Source of the DNA: Ficedula albicollis
Lineage: Eukaryota > Chordata > Aves > Passeriformes > Muscicapidae
Length of the DNA stretch: 64,000 nucleotides
Assembly (NCBI RefSeq): GCF_000247815.1
Contig: NC_021674.1
Location: 78,079,343-78,143,342, forward strand
Reading direction: 5' to 3'
In this document: positions 13,001 through 28,102 of the stretch, piece by piece
Layout of the letters: every line of letters begins with the position of its first letter
Position numbering within the stretch: position 1 is the stretch's first letter
Translations under genes and position numbers: made by a program
Notes under the pieces: generated by a model
What the model was told of the DNA's origin: nothing
The model's database searches: none
What the model saw: only the letters and a program-made list of their open reading frames with translations

Positions 13001-16000
13001 GTAAAATGAAACATAACTGTTATTGATAAGTGACTATAATTTATAATCAGAATTTCATCTAAGTCCCTGTAAGAAAATGCTGCAGTGCAGAGTGCATTTG
13101 TCATTCTATTTTTATTTTCTGTTATGATTTCTCTTTATAAAGGTGTGTACAATTTTCTGTTTCATATTTTCTTTGCTCACTCTACTCTAGTGTTCAAATT
13201 CCTTTTCAGTTTTCTTCACATATAGGATACAGAAGCAGAATCTCGATGGAGACAGGACAAAGATATTTATGAAAAATAATTTTTAATAATAATAATAATT
13301 CTTGCGCATGCAAACATTTAGATGTACGATTACATACATGATAACCTTTATAATTAGCTCCATTGAAACTATTGTCACCAATGCTCAATCAGTCAAGTCT
13401 TAAACTTTGGTCTTGTATGTGTCTGTAATATTAGGATCAGTACAGTATATACCATGTAATAATTCTTAAAATTCACAATGTCCTTTTCTAAAGCAAAATA
13501 CTTCTGCAAGTGTTGGAAGTATATGTAAGGACCTAGATTCTAGGTTTAGCACTATTATATTTTTTTTTAATTGGAAACAAAGAGGTTGGAATCTAAAACC
13601 TCAGTACTCATAAGTCTTTCATTTATTTTTTCAAGAAATCCAGTGAAATGGAGATTAAACTACTGGAAGGTGTCTCCATGAAATTAATCTAGAAGAGATT
13701 AGATGCTCCAGAAAACAGTGGAGTTGATTCTTTTAAAATCAAAATAGTGTTGGCAGCTGTGTCAGAAAGGTGATTGTTTAAGTGATCTTGAAGCTTTTGG
13801 AAACTTCCTCTATATTATGTTTAATGGGAGGTAATTTACTCTCTTTACAGGAAATACAATGTTGATGTTTTTCCATTTGACTTAAAACGTTTCCTCTTAA
13901 CTAGCATAAACTTGCAAGACAAAAGTGCAGATGATAATTTAAATATTTTAAAATAAATATTTAACTTTGCATTGATTATTGCTAAGCTTAAGGCCACATG
14001 CATTTACTAAGAGGAAGGGAAATAAATGTAGGATATGAATCTCAGCTGGTGCTTTTTCCATGACTACAACTCTCCTAGATCTCATCTTCGAATGCAGGAA
14101 AAAAAATGGAAACATCTCCTGTCTGCTCCCTAAGATTACAGAGATAAAACTTCCTTAGTTCAATGATTGATATGTTCTTCTGGATTTTTTTTCTTTGTAT
14201 GAAAGAACTGCTTTCCTCTACACACAAAAGTGTGAGAGAGCCCTTGGTGCTCTTAAACCATGACATATTCATGCAGCAGCCCTCCTGTGCTTTGTGCGGA
14301 TGTCTTACTAAGGATGTAGCCCTCATCTTTCCACTCAAGAAATGCAGACCCTCATCCTAATGGTGACTGTATTAGAGCAGTGGATGATAACCATGTCAGC
14401 ATGGCTGCTGGTTCTCCTCCTAAGTAACATAAGTTTTCAAGAGAAAGACATACAAATTTAGCATGTTAACAAGCTCTGCTCTTCCAGAGAAGTCATGTCA
14501 GAGGCTAGATACCTGAGAAAACAAGCAAAAAACAAACAAACAAACAAGGCAATGAATATCTTATCCAAGTAATCCAATACCTCAGTGGTATGCTTAGGCT
14601 TTACCTTCACATTTTTACTGCTTGCTTTCAGTGCTGAGAAACTACGGTTCTTATCCCTTGACAACTCAATGTCCAGCTGCACAGACAGAATTTAATTTTC
14701 CTGCCAAGATGTCCAAGAAAGTGTGTTTATTAATTCCAACTGAAATAAGAAGTGATCATAATGGATAAGTAAGGAGACATTTGTTCTCTTTTGTTTCATC
14801 ATTCCCAGTGATGTATGCAAAATTAAATTTAGTAAATACTCCTTTCATAAATTTAGCTTCAGGTTTTTTCTCTGTACAAGTAAGCACTGCTAAGCTTCAA
14901 GTTTAGAGACTCAGGACCAACTCACCTTAGTCTGAAAAAGCTATTTTAATTTATTTAGACTAAAAACAGTGAATAAGTAAAAATAATGTGATAGTCTCAA
15001 AATAAAACAAAACCACAAAAATCTTCCCAAAAATCAAACTTAAAAACAAAACTAACAGAGTATGATAGAAGTTCAAGACACTGATCAGGCTATGAGAAGC
15101 TCTTAGTTCACTCCTCAGCTTCCCAACAAACTTTCTTGGATACTGTCAGTAATCTCCCCACTGCAGTCCTGAACTATACAAAATAGATAACACTTGCATT
15201 TAGTCCATTACTTAAGCCCTAATCTTCATGGTGCAGAACCCACTCATACTGTGTGGATGCACAATGCATAGCATACTGATCTGAGTGTGACATACTAATC
15301 ATATTTGTATCATTTTATGTACTATAAAATTTCCTTAGCTATGTTGCTGAGCTGCAAACAGCTATGTTTGCTTAAAAGCCAATGTTGCACACGCCAATGA
15401 GCAAAGTTTCAGAAGTTGTTATCCAACTTAGGCATTTTAGTCTAGCATGCTGTTATTTAAGACTGTGTCAGCACTTCTCTTAACTTATTTTTCACCAATC
15501 CATAATTAGTTTGTACAAAATTCACTAGGGACTACGTTTTGGAGTAGAAGATCTTTTATGCAAAATTGCTTACCAGCATGCAAAGAAATAGCTTAGTTGA
15601 AGGTTTACTATAATGTAACAGGAAATTTATTTGTGTTCTTATTTATCCTTGTAAAATAGAGATCTTCTATTTAGCCTATCTCTGTGAAGGATGGGCAAAA
15701 GAGTACCGTCAGTCTCTGAATCCATGTCCTATATTTTCTTCCTTTTCAAAATTCATTCCTTTTGTCTTGCATGCTGATTACCCTTTTGCCTAGTTAGGAT
15801 AACATTACAACTCTGCAAAAAGATAATCAAAACCAGTTTACTTTTTTAGTCCTTAGTGATCTTCCAGTCTTACTTTTTTCAAGTTCTCTTCCTTAGTTTT
15901 GTCTTGTTGTAATCTCAACCTTTATCAGGTTATTACCCTGGTGTGGTTAAATTTTTCAAGTGCTTTATCTTCCCACAAGGATGGAGTTTCATAGATTAGA

Positions 16001-17087
16001 TACCTTCACACTCAATGAGACTTTATTTTTCTTGTTAACCATTATAAATAAATTGGTACCTCTTGAGGGTGACAGATTCCACTCATGGGCAATATTTTTC
16101 ACTATTGCTCACTGCAGAAAGATAATGGGTATTGTTACTTACTTGCACCTGTTCAGAAGAAATATTAATAGACATTCTGCATTTCTTTCATGATGGGCAC
16201 CACATTTTAAAGAAGCTATCTAAATAATGGAGCTTTGTAGTTTGTTAACAAAGGACCATGACTTCCCATGGACCACTCTGAAAATAATCTGGTTTGTACA
16301 GATCAGCTATTTAAGATTTTTCTCAGTCCATCAAACCTTTCATATACTGGTTTGCCAGTGCCTAAATTGGCTTTTCATTACACTTGGGAAATTGATCAAA
16401 ACATTGCTAAATACTAAAAAGATACTTGCTGGGGACATTCCATAATTCTGTTGAAAATATGAGAATGGAAAGTGATTGCAAAAGAAAAATGTTACCTGAA
16501 CATAAGAGTGAAGTGTTCACATCACATTTTACTAATGTTCAGTCTCAGCTGACATAATTTTGGCCATTTAGTTTAGGGTCTAATTTGTTAAGCAATATTA
16601 GAAACTGTTAAGTGCATAGTTACAGACTTAAATAAATATTTACTTATTATTCTGACCTATGACATACAACTGGTACATAGAAATAGAGTGATGCCTCAGG
16701 ATGTCAATTTTGTCATAAAACATTCAGAGAAAAACTAAGCAGTAGATTGCAAGTAGATATTTCCTTTAGGAAATGCTGTGAAAATATTGTGAAATAGTTT
16801 CTTCAGCACAGAGTTAATTGTTAAATTTTCGTTTTCCCCCATTTCCTTTAGAATAAAATCTGCTTGTAGGAATTGTTTTACCTTTATACTCAAGAGTCAA
16901 TGAACAAAATACAGGAATGGTCTCAGGAAAGGAAAACAAAACTGGACTTTTCAAAGGTAAGAATCTCAATACTTTCCCAGCAATTCATTAATGAATGCTT
17001 CCATATTGGACCAAGACATCTTCAAAGTGCCCAGTGTCAGACAAAGCTGAATTAATTTTTCTTCTTAATTTCTCAGGTTGTATGAAT

Positions 17088-17088
<1 letters not shown>
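10095..17088. other. Long unique AT-rich non-coding stretch
   Basis: Read on both strands without finding an exon, RNA gene or transposon I recognise. Minor points only: an (AAT)n patch near 13285-13300, an (AAAC)n patch near 14525-14546, and scattered homopolymers. This could be intergenic or intronic. Confidence 0.55.

Positions 17089-17170
<82 letters not shown>
17089..17170. repeat. Pure C homopolymer, 82 bp
   Basis: 82 consecutive C following 'tatgaatt' and followed by 'tcttgggg' and 15 A. Unlike the two longer C runs, the flanks are not duplicated. It could be a real short C tract over-extended by the assembly or another filling artefact. Confidence 0.95.
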
Positions 17171-17172
<2 letters not shown>

Positions 17173-17478
17173 TTGGGGAAAAAAAAAAAAAAAGGTTTGA
17201 ACTAAAAATTCATTTTTTAAATTAATAGTTTAAGTACACAGATGACAGAAGGTGAGAAGAACCAGTTCTATCAATATGTCCGATTTTTTAAAAGACATTT
17301 GAGGATGTCAATGTTACCTAATGCTTCTTTCTTTGTCCTACATTTAAGTTCTGGAGAAAGGGCATTTTTAATATTTCTCCTGCCAGTACTCCACACTGGA
17401 CGTTGGTGCTATGTAGTTCTATATGGTTCTTTTCTTGCAGCTCAGATTGCATTTCTGAGGTATTTCTTCTGCCATGAA

Positions 17479-17630
17479 ACACAATTTTAAACATTAACTC
17501 TGTCATAAGACTCCAGGTCTAGCATATTTGAAGAGTGGATACTCATTCTATATAACACAATTTTAAACATTAACTCTGTCATAAGGCTCCAGGTCTAGCA
17601 TATTTGAAGAGTGGATCCTCATTCTATATT
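17479..17630. repeat. 76-bp tandem duplication, 2 copies
   Basis: Copies start with 'acacaattttaaacattaac' at 17479 and 17555. They differ at about two positions (aga/agg and ata/atc). Both copies are otherwise unique DNA. Confidence 0.93.
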
Positions 17631-20132
17631 TTTTTCTTAGAATAGGTAATCCATTCTCTGGAGATCTGGACAGTTGTGGTGGTATTGCTTATAAAACGTT
17701 GTAAGGACTTACAAGTGTTAACAAGTGAATTAATGGTGAATTTCAAATGATTGATTGTGGTTAAAGTAGCCAGAATGATAATCTGTAGGGTTTTTTATTT
17801 TTTTCTTCCAGTAGCAAAACAAACAAAACAACTTGCTAGTTTTACACTACATCTGTTTGTCTCAAATTAAGGTTTCAGTTGTAAAACAGCCTACTCACTC
17901 TCAGAGGGATTCCTGCTGTGGGCAGGAAGGAAAGAAAACCTCAATGAGATAAGTTGAAGCCAAGTTGCTGTTAATTTGCTCAAAGATGCAGAGATAAACT
18001 GTGGTTCAAATGCTCAAGTTCTTTTCAAGTGAATATTTCATCAGAAAATATATGACCTTTAAAAATACTGTTGAAATACTGTCCCTTTATAAATAAAAAT
18101 AATTATATGCTATGTTTATATGATCATTACTCCCTTTACCATACATTTCAAATGTTTCAATTTGTTCTCATGCTGTTTACTTCATCTGTTCAGACAGTGG
18201 ATGATATATGAGATTCTTAAAACTAAAATTGATGGAATTCTCTGATTTTTTTCCCAGAAAGAAATGCTGTTTTATGGAACTATTATCCAAATTGATTCAA
18301 CAATTTTATTTAAATTCCTTAACCAACTATAAATTACAAGGCTAAACAACGAGACTATTTTTGTTTTCAGCAGTACTACACCAAGGCAGGATTATAACCA
18401 TGTCAGAAAAGGGGGGAAATTTCCTGCTAAGATAGATTTCACTGGTGTTTTCTCTCCCAGCGTTAATCATGTCCCATTAATATGGAAGTTCTACATTTTT
18501 TCATCTTGGTACCTTAGGAGAGTTATTTCCCCAGTCTTCTCATGTCCAGATCTTTCTCAAGAAGCCAGAAGGTCCCAGGCATTATTCTTGTATTCTTTCT
18601 TCATGTCTCAGTGCCTCAGACTTGCCAGATGTGCACAGGGCTACTTTCTTGGAGGCACAGAGCTGGCTTGTCACACTCTGTGATAGATCAGCTGAGTGGT
18701 CTTAATGCCTTGAGGAGTTAAAAATCAGATTGGACACTAGATGTACTTGCCTGGTCCATGTATGGCTTTCTGAGCCTGTCTTTGAGGTGATACTGTCCGT
18801 GCCAACCCATCACTGTGACTGGATTACATCACTTGTAGATTTGCTCATGGTCCTGGATATGTTTTAGTGTCTAATTCTTCTTCAGATAAATAAATTAATT
18901 CTCTTTATTTTAATTTCATAATATTTTGATCAAATTCTTCCATTCTAGGGCTTGGGGTTTTTTTTGTGTTGACAGCAAAAAAACAGGGAAAAATGAAGAC
19001 ACTTATACAAGCACATCAGTTTTGATCAGCTGTTTAACACAAGATGCTGATTTTGGTTTACTGATTACTTAGATAAACAAAATCAATAAGTTAATTTTTT
19101 TTTCATTTAATTTTCACTGCTAATAAAATTGTGTTATTGTATTGTAGAAATATTGTATAGTAGAAATATTTTGGCAGACTTGTAGACTCTCAAGTTATGT
19201 TTCGGTTGATGGAAAGGAGCTTACAAAGGTAAAGAGACAACAAACATATAAATACTACATAAAAATAATTTTTAAATGTGAAAAATTATCATATATTGTA
19301 TAACTGCCAATTCTTTTTCATAATTTACCTGTAAACTGAATGAGGGTAAGTCCAGCCAAAATAATAAGATGAAGCAAAATAATAATATGCAGCAAAATAA
19401 TCAAAAGTTGTATAATACTTATACATCAAGGAAGGAAATTAGGAGTCCAGCATTTTTAAAATTCTTTCATGTGTCAAATCTCTTACATGGTGATACATAT
19501 TTATATTGGCCATATACAATGTTGCAATATATTTACATTGCTATATTATTTCTATGATTAGTATTTAGGGGTAAAAACTGGGGATCTTTAATTGACATTT
19601 GGGTGAAGCATATATGTGCTTTAATATCAGACAAAATTCCATTAGTGTTCATTTTTTTTCAGGAGAAGAACCTGTGATTCTAAATTGTATTTGCTCACTA
19701 TGATTATAAGTGCAAGCACAAACAGCCTGAAAGCTCCAAAATACTGCAATAAAAGAAGCAAAAAATATCTTATCTATCATGGGAAGAGATCAGTTAAACA
19801 TGTAATATCTCCTATCTAAACAAGATTTGACAAAAATTTTATAGTTAACAAGAGGAAAGGAAAAGACCATAGATCCTTTGACTATTGCATACTCTGTTTC
19901 TATTTTTATCCTAACCCTGACTGGCATTTTGTCCTGAGCTACTGTTTATAAAATTACCATTAATTCCTGCCAATGTTCTTGGCAAAGTAAGGAAATTCAA
20001 AATTTCCCCCTTTCAGGTTATCAGGGACAGTATGTCAGTAAAGCTTTCTGGCAGCAGTCCAGCAGTTCTTCCCACAAGACCTTCCCTTCTGGCTGACTCT
20101 ATACTGCCACTGATTTGTGCAAGGAAAAACAC

Positions 20133-20341
20133 ATGTCCTACTTTACTTCCTTGAATGTCATTCAATGAAAACATTCTTTATGCTGGTAGATATGGTAACT
20201 TTTTGTCTGAGAATGTCCTACTTTACTTCCTTGAATGTCATTCAAAGAAAACATTCTTTATGCTGCTAGATATGGTAACTTTCTGTCTGAGACAATGAAA
20301 ACATTCTTTATGCTGGTAGATATGGTAACTTTTTGTCTGAG
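20133..20341. repeat. 80-bp tandem duplication, two full copies plus a truncated third
   Basis: Full copies begin 'atgtcctactttacttcctt' at 20133 and 20213. A third copy at about 20292-20341 keeps only the right 50 bp ('caatgaaaacattctttatg' onward). The third copy matches the first copy better than the second (ctggtaga and cttttt), which suggests that the order of events was not a simple run of slippage. Confidence 0.93.
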
Positions 20342-22480
20342 AAGAAGGGACCTATAACAGCTAAAATCACAGGGATGTTTAGTTTCAAAATGTGGAATAC
20401 TTTGGGTAGTCGAAATATAATTGCTCAACTTAATCTTCCAACTCATTCTTCCATGGAAGTGAATAAAGTAGCTGCCTTGACTTGGTATCTTATAATCAAT
20501 TTTACAGCTGCATGGTTCATGTGGGTTAGGCTTCACTTCAAGTACCTCTATATTAAATGTCTACTAACTCCACTCTATGCATATAAGGAAGAATTTGGCT
20601 GTATGATAGACTTCGGCACTTGCTGTTTTGAAGGACAACACCTCAGACAATAAGGAAGATTAAAATGAGCCTTGAAGAAAATTTTTCTATGGAACAAATT
20701 TCCTGAAATTTCCTTTGCTTTAAGTTTTTGTTGGCAGTGCAAACAGCGGGGTGACCCTTTCTAAGGTTTGGCAATTTAAATGATATAGGGTGCTGCTCTG
20801 CAAACACAGGAAACATTAAGAATCCTTCCCTGTGCTTATGAGGAATCCAGTTGTCTTTCAGGAAGCATAAATTAGCTGAGACACAAAAGTTATTTTAAAG
20901 CAATCTTTGTCTCACTTGTATAACAAAGTCAAAAAAGTTACCAAAATTTTCCAACTCATAAAACACTCATAAAGCAAATCTACATTTGATTTGTACTTCT
21001 TTATTTGCTGTAATTTTGCAAGGTAAAATGTGATGTTTAAATATCCAAAGGCAATAAATGCATAATTATCATTATCTTCCTAAAGGATTACGAAAAAGGA
21101 GAGGAATAAGTCCTTTATGATAACAAATGAAAAGGACAATGCACCTAATCGAAGGTAAGCCAGAGCAAATTAAGTAAAGACTAATACAGGTGAAGATTAA
21201 AATAGTTAGATGAAAGTTGTGATTGGTAAGTGCTTAGGCACATAATAGTACTAGAGAATGTATATTCAGCAACCTGATATAACGTCTCCTTTTTCAAAAA
21301 TCTCAAGGCAAAAATAGAGTATAAAAGCATTCATCAGTTTAATAAAAATAAAGAGCCAGAATACCTAGACTAATAATAAGTTGTTCTTGAAAGTTATATC
21401 TCAGAACCAGGAGAAGAGTATGACATAATGGCAAAATATGTGCATAACTAAGTTATTAAAAATAAGGAAAGAAAAGAAAAAACTCCAGCACAATAAGATA
21501 AGAGAATGCACTTGGAAGCCTGAACCACAATATCTCACCAGGAATGTATTATCATGAGTCCCCATGGAAAATATACAAACTAATAAAAGTGTAAAGACAT
21601 CTGCTATAAGGTTTGTTAAAAATCTGATAGTGAAAAAGCAATTTTCTACAAAAGTTCTGGGTTTGGGGTTTTTTTTAATAAAAATATTTTTTACAAAATA
21701 TTCCTACCATCACTAAAATAACATTACTTTAATTTACTTTTTGTACTCTGGTCTAGTATTTATTTTTTAGTATCCTCTGTCTCCAAAAATACAATAGATA
21801 TTGAGTTTATTTCTGGAACAGCAGTTTTAGGTCTATTTCCCCGTTAGTTTTTGGAATATTTTTAATATTCCTAAAAGTTCTGTTAAAGAAGCAAGTTTTC
21901 ATTTGGGTCCTTAGAGTTTGCAGTTTACTCATTACCAAAATCTCATCCTTGTATAAAAACTCAATTTCCTTTTTCAGAGAGAACAAATTTGAGTTGTCTG
22001 AGACCAAGACCTCGCCTAGAGCAACATCACAGAGCAAGAGCTCCTTGTTGGTGTATCAACCATGACATTTCCTTCCATTGCAAAATACAGCTGTCACAAT
22101 GACAGACTAGGAGTTTGATAAAAAGTTTATAAAGTGGGAGCTGTAACACATATATTTTTATTTTTGAGGTAGGGTGAATACGAATTTGCTTGGGGTTGGA
22201 TTCTCAAATACAAACACGAATTCAAGGAAGTTAAATTTGATCAAGATCCCTGTAAAACCATAAATGTTAGTGAAAATCATACTCTTGGAAACAGCATCAT
22301 ATTATGGATTTATTTCATTTTTTTTAAATAAACTTCGTAAAAAAACACATACTGCACAAGTGGACCAAACAAGTTGTTTTCTTTAGTAGCTTTCCCCAAA
22401 CATTTACTTTTGTTTGGACAACTTGTGTTCGACTTTTTTTCTTACTAGAACCAAACTCCTGACAAATAATCTACTAAAGT

Positions 22481-22494
22481 AACTGGATCCAGTT
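22481..22494. other. 14-bp perfect palindrome
   Basis: AACTGGATCCAGTT is its own reverse complement. It lies between two copies of 'tgacaaataatc' (22460 and 22494 area). No function is implied. Confidence 0.7.
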
Positions 22495-24524
22495 GACAAA
22501 TAATCCAGACCTGAAAATGCACTAAATGTCTGAGGCTTTACATAGTCTTTTTTTCACCTGATATTCCAAGGAAGAGTCCAGATGCTGAAGCATTAAGGAG
22601 TTTTCATGGATTTCTGTGTCATTGAAAAGCTGCCAAAAGTTGCTATGGAAAAAAAAAAAAAAAATCCCAAAACAGAGCAAAACAAAACCAAAACCTACAA
22701 ACCCAAACCTAAACCAAGCTAAACAAATCCGAACTACAGCTACTTTCTAAGTACAGTTAAACTGTTACATCATGTCAGTAAGGCTCTCTTACTGTGGTTA
22801 TATATCTTTATTATGTCTGGCAAAGCACATTTTCTCACAGAGAGCTGACAAAAATACGGTTCTGCCATTGTAGACCATACGATAAAGTTTTGCTCCTACA
22901 GCTAAATCAGTCTGAAATGACACCACATCTATCCCAAGTGACATGGATGTTCTGGCAGAAGTCTGCAGCATGAGTATACCATCAAACAATGGAATGTTAT
23001 TTTCCCTTATATTGCCAAATAGGTAAGTACATAAAGAAATTATATGAAAAAAATAAATGAACAGAGGTATGAGCAGCTCTATACAATATTAGTCATTACC
23101 TTAAACGTGTTAAGATCTTAAGGTGGAAAACAATAAGATTTGAGAGGCAAAGTGAGAAAAACAGGTTTACCAATCATTTCTCAAAATCTAGGTGAAGTTC
23201 TGTGTAATATCCACATGCATAATTTGGTATTTTTCTTAAAAGCAATTAGTAGTTATTGTCAAATCACTGTATTCATGTGTGGTGGAAGTGTATGAAACTT
23301 TATAAGAAGGAAAGTTTCATAAAGCAAGTTCCATTTTAAACTACAAATGGAACTCAAGTAATACATCACAGAAGAAAATTAGACAGAAAAAATATCTTTC
23401 TGACAGAACGTAATGTAGCAGCAAAGGAATACATTCAGATCTGTAATGCCAAAGATGTCATTTCTGTGAAGCAAATTTTGTGAGTGAAGGGGACGTTGAA
23501 GGCACACATCCAACCCCTTTGTCTGATATATGTAGTCAGACTCAGCAGCCCAAAATCAACAGACTGCATTAAACCCAAAAAACACGGTCATGAGAACCAA
23601 AATGTAATCTCTGGAGCTAAACCTAACACACAATTTTGAGAGTAGCAATCTTGATGAACTGGAAAAAAAAAATACGAAAGGTCTTGGATTTTTGTGTGAA
23701 AAGTCAGAACTTTATATCACTTCTGGTTTGTTTCTGTCCTGAACCTGTATATATAATAGCATTCCATTACAAGGGTTCTGATGCAGGAGTCATGCACTGA
23801 TGCTCTGTTTAGATATTGCCAAGTATTATATTGTTTTAGCATCTGTAACAATGCAATGAGGTCCAAATGTTTTTAACTGCCCATGTGCTTACATGCCAAA
23901 TGCTGGATGTGAGGATAGAAGTCAGAATTACATGTGCACAAATTCCCAAGCTATGTGGGTCTGCTTAGCATTTCATGCACACATACTGGGAAAATGTATT
24001 TTGAATGAGTTCTTTGAAACATTTGCTATATATGTTTTGGGTGGTTTTCCTGTGCTTATTTTTCTCTTTCTCTTAAAAAATTAGTAGTGAATTATTGTGG
24101 CTAAATTAAGTTTTATACTCATCTGCCTTCGAGAGAAGGGAAAATGCTTTGGCAACTCTCCTAGGAAGCAGAGAATGCAATAGAGCCACAATTTCTTCCT
24201 TTTGCCAGTGACAGCTCCCTCCCCATATTATCCCCTCACACCCTGGGACTCTTCTAGCTCAGTCACCCTCTCTCAGGCAGTACAGCTTATCCCAGGGATG
24301 AGCTGAAACACAGTCTGTCCAATGTTCACCACACCACATAGCTGTGAGGAATCAGGCTGGTAGACTTTGGCTGAGAAGTCACAATAGATATCTGCAACAA
24401 TTCTATACTCATTGCCAGCTGAGATGTAATGAATGGGATGATTACAAAGGATTTATTTTGTTTTATCAGGTTTTATTTCCTGGAATTTTCTATTTGGATT
24501 TTATTTTGTGGTGTGGGGCGGGGG

Positions 24525-25792
<1,268 letters not shown>

Positions 25793-27853
25793 ATTTAGAA
25801 ACAGAATTCTCCTTCATCATGCAAATGGCTACCTCTTATATTTGATAACGGAAAATCATGTGAGGAAGTTTGAATCCTGAACACTAGCTCTGATCATTTA
25901 TATTCTTGTTGACTGGATCCCTGGCTCTGATTTGGAGTTTTAAAAATATTTGCAGACCTAATCTTTTGTAAACATGGTGCTAGTTCCAAATTTTTCAGAT
26001 ACATACTGGCTGCTATTTTGGGGCTTTGCATACGATGGTCTGTCCCTAGATCTCTTCTAGTTAACAGGAGAAACAAAGCCATTGATTTTACATAACTTTC
26101 TTTATGGCACAAAAAAGTTTATAATTTTATATTTTAATCTGCTTGCAACAGAATTCATTATTACTTTCTTATTTCCATATAAAAACTTGCTAACATCCAA
26201 AAATCTGAAGCTTTCCTCACAGAAGTTCTATATGAATATCTGATTTTACTAAATCCAGAAGAGTTCCACATTTACTGCAGTATATGCTTAGTAATATGCT
26301 TATGCAGAGCTCCTAAGGCCATTTCAGGTAGACTTTGCATCAGCTAAAAGTATGTCAATTGAGAAATCCCTCTGTTAAGGTCATAGGTCTCAAATTAGTT
26401 CATTTAAGGCCAGCGCAGTGTAAAGTATTTGAATTAAGATGACCTCAGTTACAGTTTTCTGTGTTAAAGCTTTTTTAGTTAATGCTCCCTAGGTCTTTTT
26501 CTTCCCTGCAGGACATAAACTGCCTCTATTTAAAGTCAGTAGAAATTGCTGATATTCTGCAGGGAGGAACAAGGTCTTGAGATTAAGAAGCCTGCATTAA
26601 CAACACCTCAGTTAAGATGCTTTTCTTTTAGAAATACCTGTTAAAAACAGCTTCTAAAGTGATTTAGGAGCACCAAGTGCCTGACCCTGTATTTGTAGTA
26701 ACTCTTAAGGTGTAGGTAAAGCAGTCCAACAGCTGAGACTTAACAGTGGGGAGACTTGTTTCGTTTTCACTTTCTTACTTATTTTAACTTAACATTGGTA
26801 CTGTTAAGACAAAGGACAAGATATGGAACTAAAATAGGTATGAATTTATAACATTCAGTTACAAATTGAGCATAACCTCCCATTAACTGAGATTACCAGA
26901 TACAATGTCCCAAAATGATGTCGGAGGGAATTACCCTCACAAGATACATGTCTTGACTGCTCCTCCCTTCTGCCTTCTGGGATGCTCCTGGCTGCAATCA
27001 GCTCGTGGCTTGTTTCTGTAGTACTGTAGAGATATGACCCTTGATGAACTCAGTTGTTCCGACAGGAGAATGGAGGTATAAATGGTGCTCAAGTTACCTT
27101 CAGCTTAAGTTGTGTATAGTCAGTTCACTTTCATTTACCATGACCTAAAAAAGCTAAATGAAAAAAATGCAAATAAACAAAGAATCACAATTAGTTCATT
27201 TGACTGGCATTTCAAACTCACTGGGTTTGTTCTCACTGACTGAGCCTTTAGTCAAGTTAGACATTACTCTGAGTTAGCATCCTCAATGTACATTGATATG
27301 GTGTGTGTAAGAACTATTACTTATGTAAAAATTCTGGTGAGGTTTTGTTATTCTTCAGCTTGGTAGGTTGTGGGCATAATATTAAGTGTCCTAAAGAGAA
27401 GAAAAAGCATATGTGTAAGTCTTTTACTTCATTCTTCAGCTACTTACTACACAAGGAAAATAGGTCATGCCTTAAATTTGTTAGAGGATACCTATTTATT
27501 TTTAATCACTTTGCATTATCTATGAAGACAATTTGAATCTGTTAAAAGCATAAAAATATTATTAGAAGAAGTCTTGTTTAAAATATTTTCTGTTAAAAAA
27601 TGGCTATAATTTAGAGCCTAGTTCCTCAGGCAATGCTGCAGTTACTGAGGTATTGGGTTTCAAGTTGCCTAGCTTTTAATTGAAGCAAGAGATGTAGAAC
27701 TTAAACATAAAAATAAGTATGAAATTCAGGTTTATCCTATAGCTATAATTGTGGTGTAGCTGAGAAACAGGGCTGTGCCTGTGTGCACACCTGATGCACT
27801 CAAGTCATTAACTCCTTGGGTGATCCAGAAACTCCCCGTGTATACATCTGCAT
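25793..27853. other. Non-coding AT-rich DNA
   Basis: No gene, RNA or transposon recognised on either strand. Confidence 0.55.
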
Positions 27854-28102
27854 AGAGGAGATAATGGAGTAATTTAGACAATAGGCTGACTTGAGACAGT
27901 GATTGACCGAACTTCTAGCCACCCTTTCAATTAAGGTAGAGGAGATAATGGAGTAATTTAGACAATAGACTGACTTGAGACAGTGATTGACGGAACTTCT
28001 AGCCACCCTTTCAATTAAGAGAGGAGATAATGGAGTAATTTAGACAATAGGCTGACTTGAGACAGTGATTGACCGAACTTCTAGCCACCCTTTCAATTAA
28101 GG
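27854..28102. repeat. 82-84-bp tandem repeat, 3 copies
   Basis: Copies start 'agaggagataatggagtaat' at 27854, 27938 and 28020 and end in 'ccctttcaattaag'. Differences are few: 'aggctg' or 'agactg', 'gaccg' or 'gacgg', and a 2-bp length change at the unit junction. The middle copy carries its own variants. Confidence 0.95.

Larger units (their letters stand above)
17171..24510. other. Unique AT-rich non-coding DNA with two local duplications
   Basis: No gene seen. Two tandem duplications (17479-17630 and 20133-20341) are listed separately. A short A-rich and CA-rich patch lies at about 22650-22720. Small inverted repeats occur at 22369-22494 and 23291-23321. Confidence 0.55.

Noticed and set aside
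20333..20653. 106-codon plus-strand frame
   Set aside because: Starts within the last copy of a tandem repeat; no recognisable protein.
27854..28102. CRISPR-like array
   Set aside because: Copies are directly adjacent, with no spacers, in a vertebrate genome.
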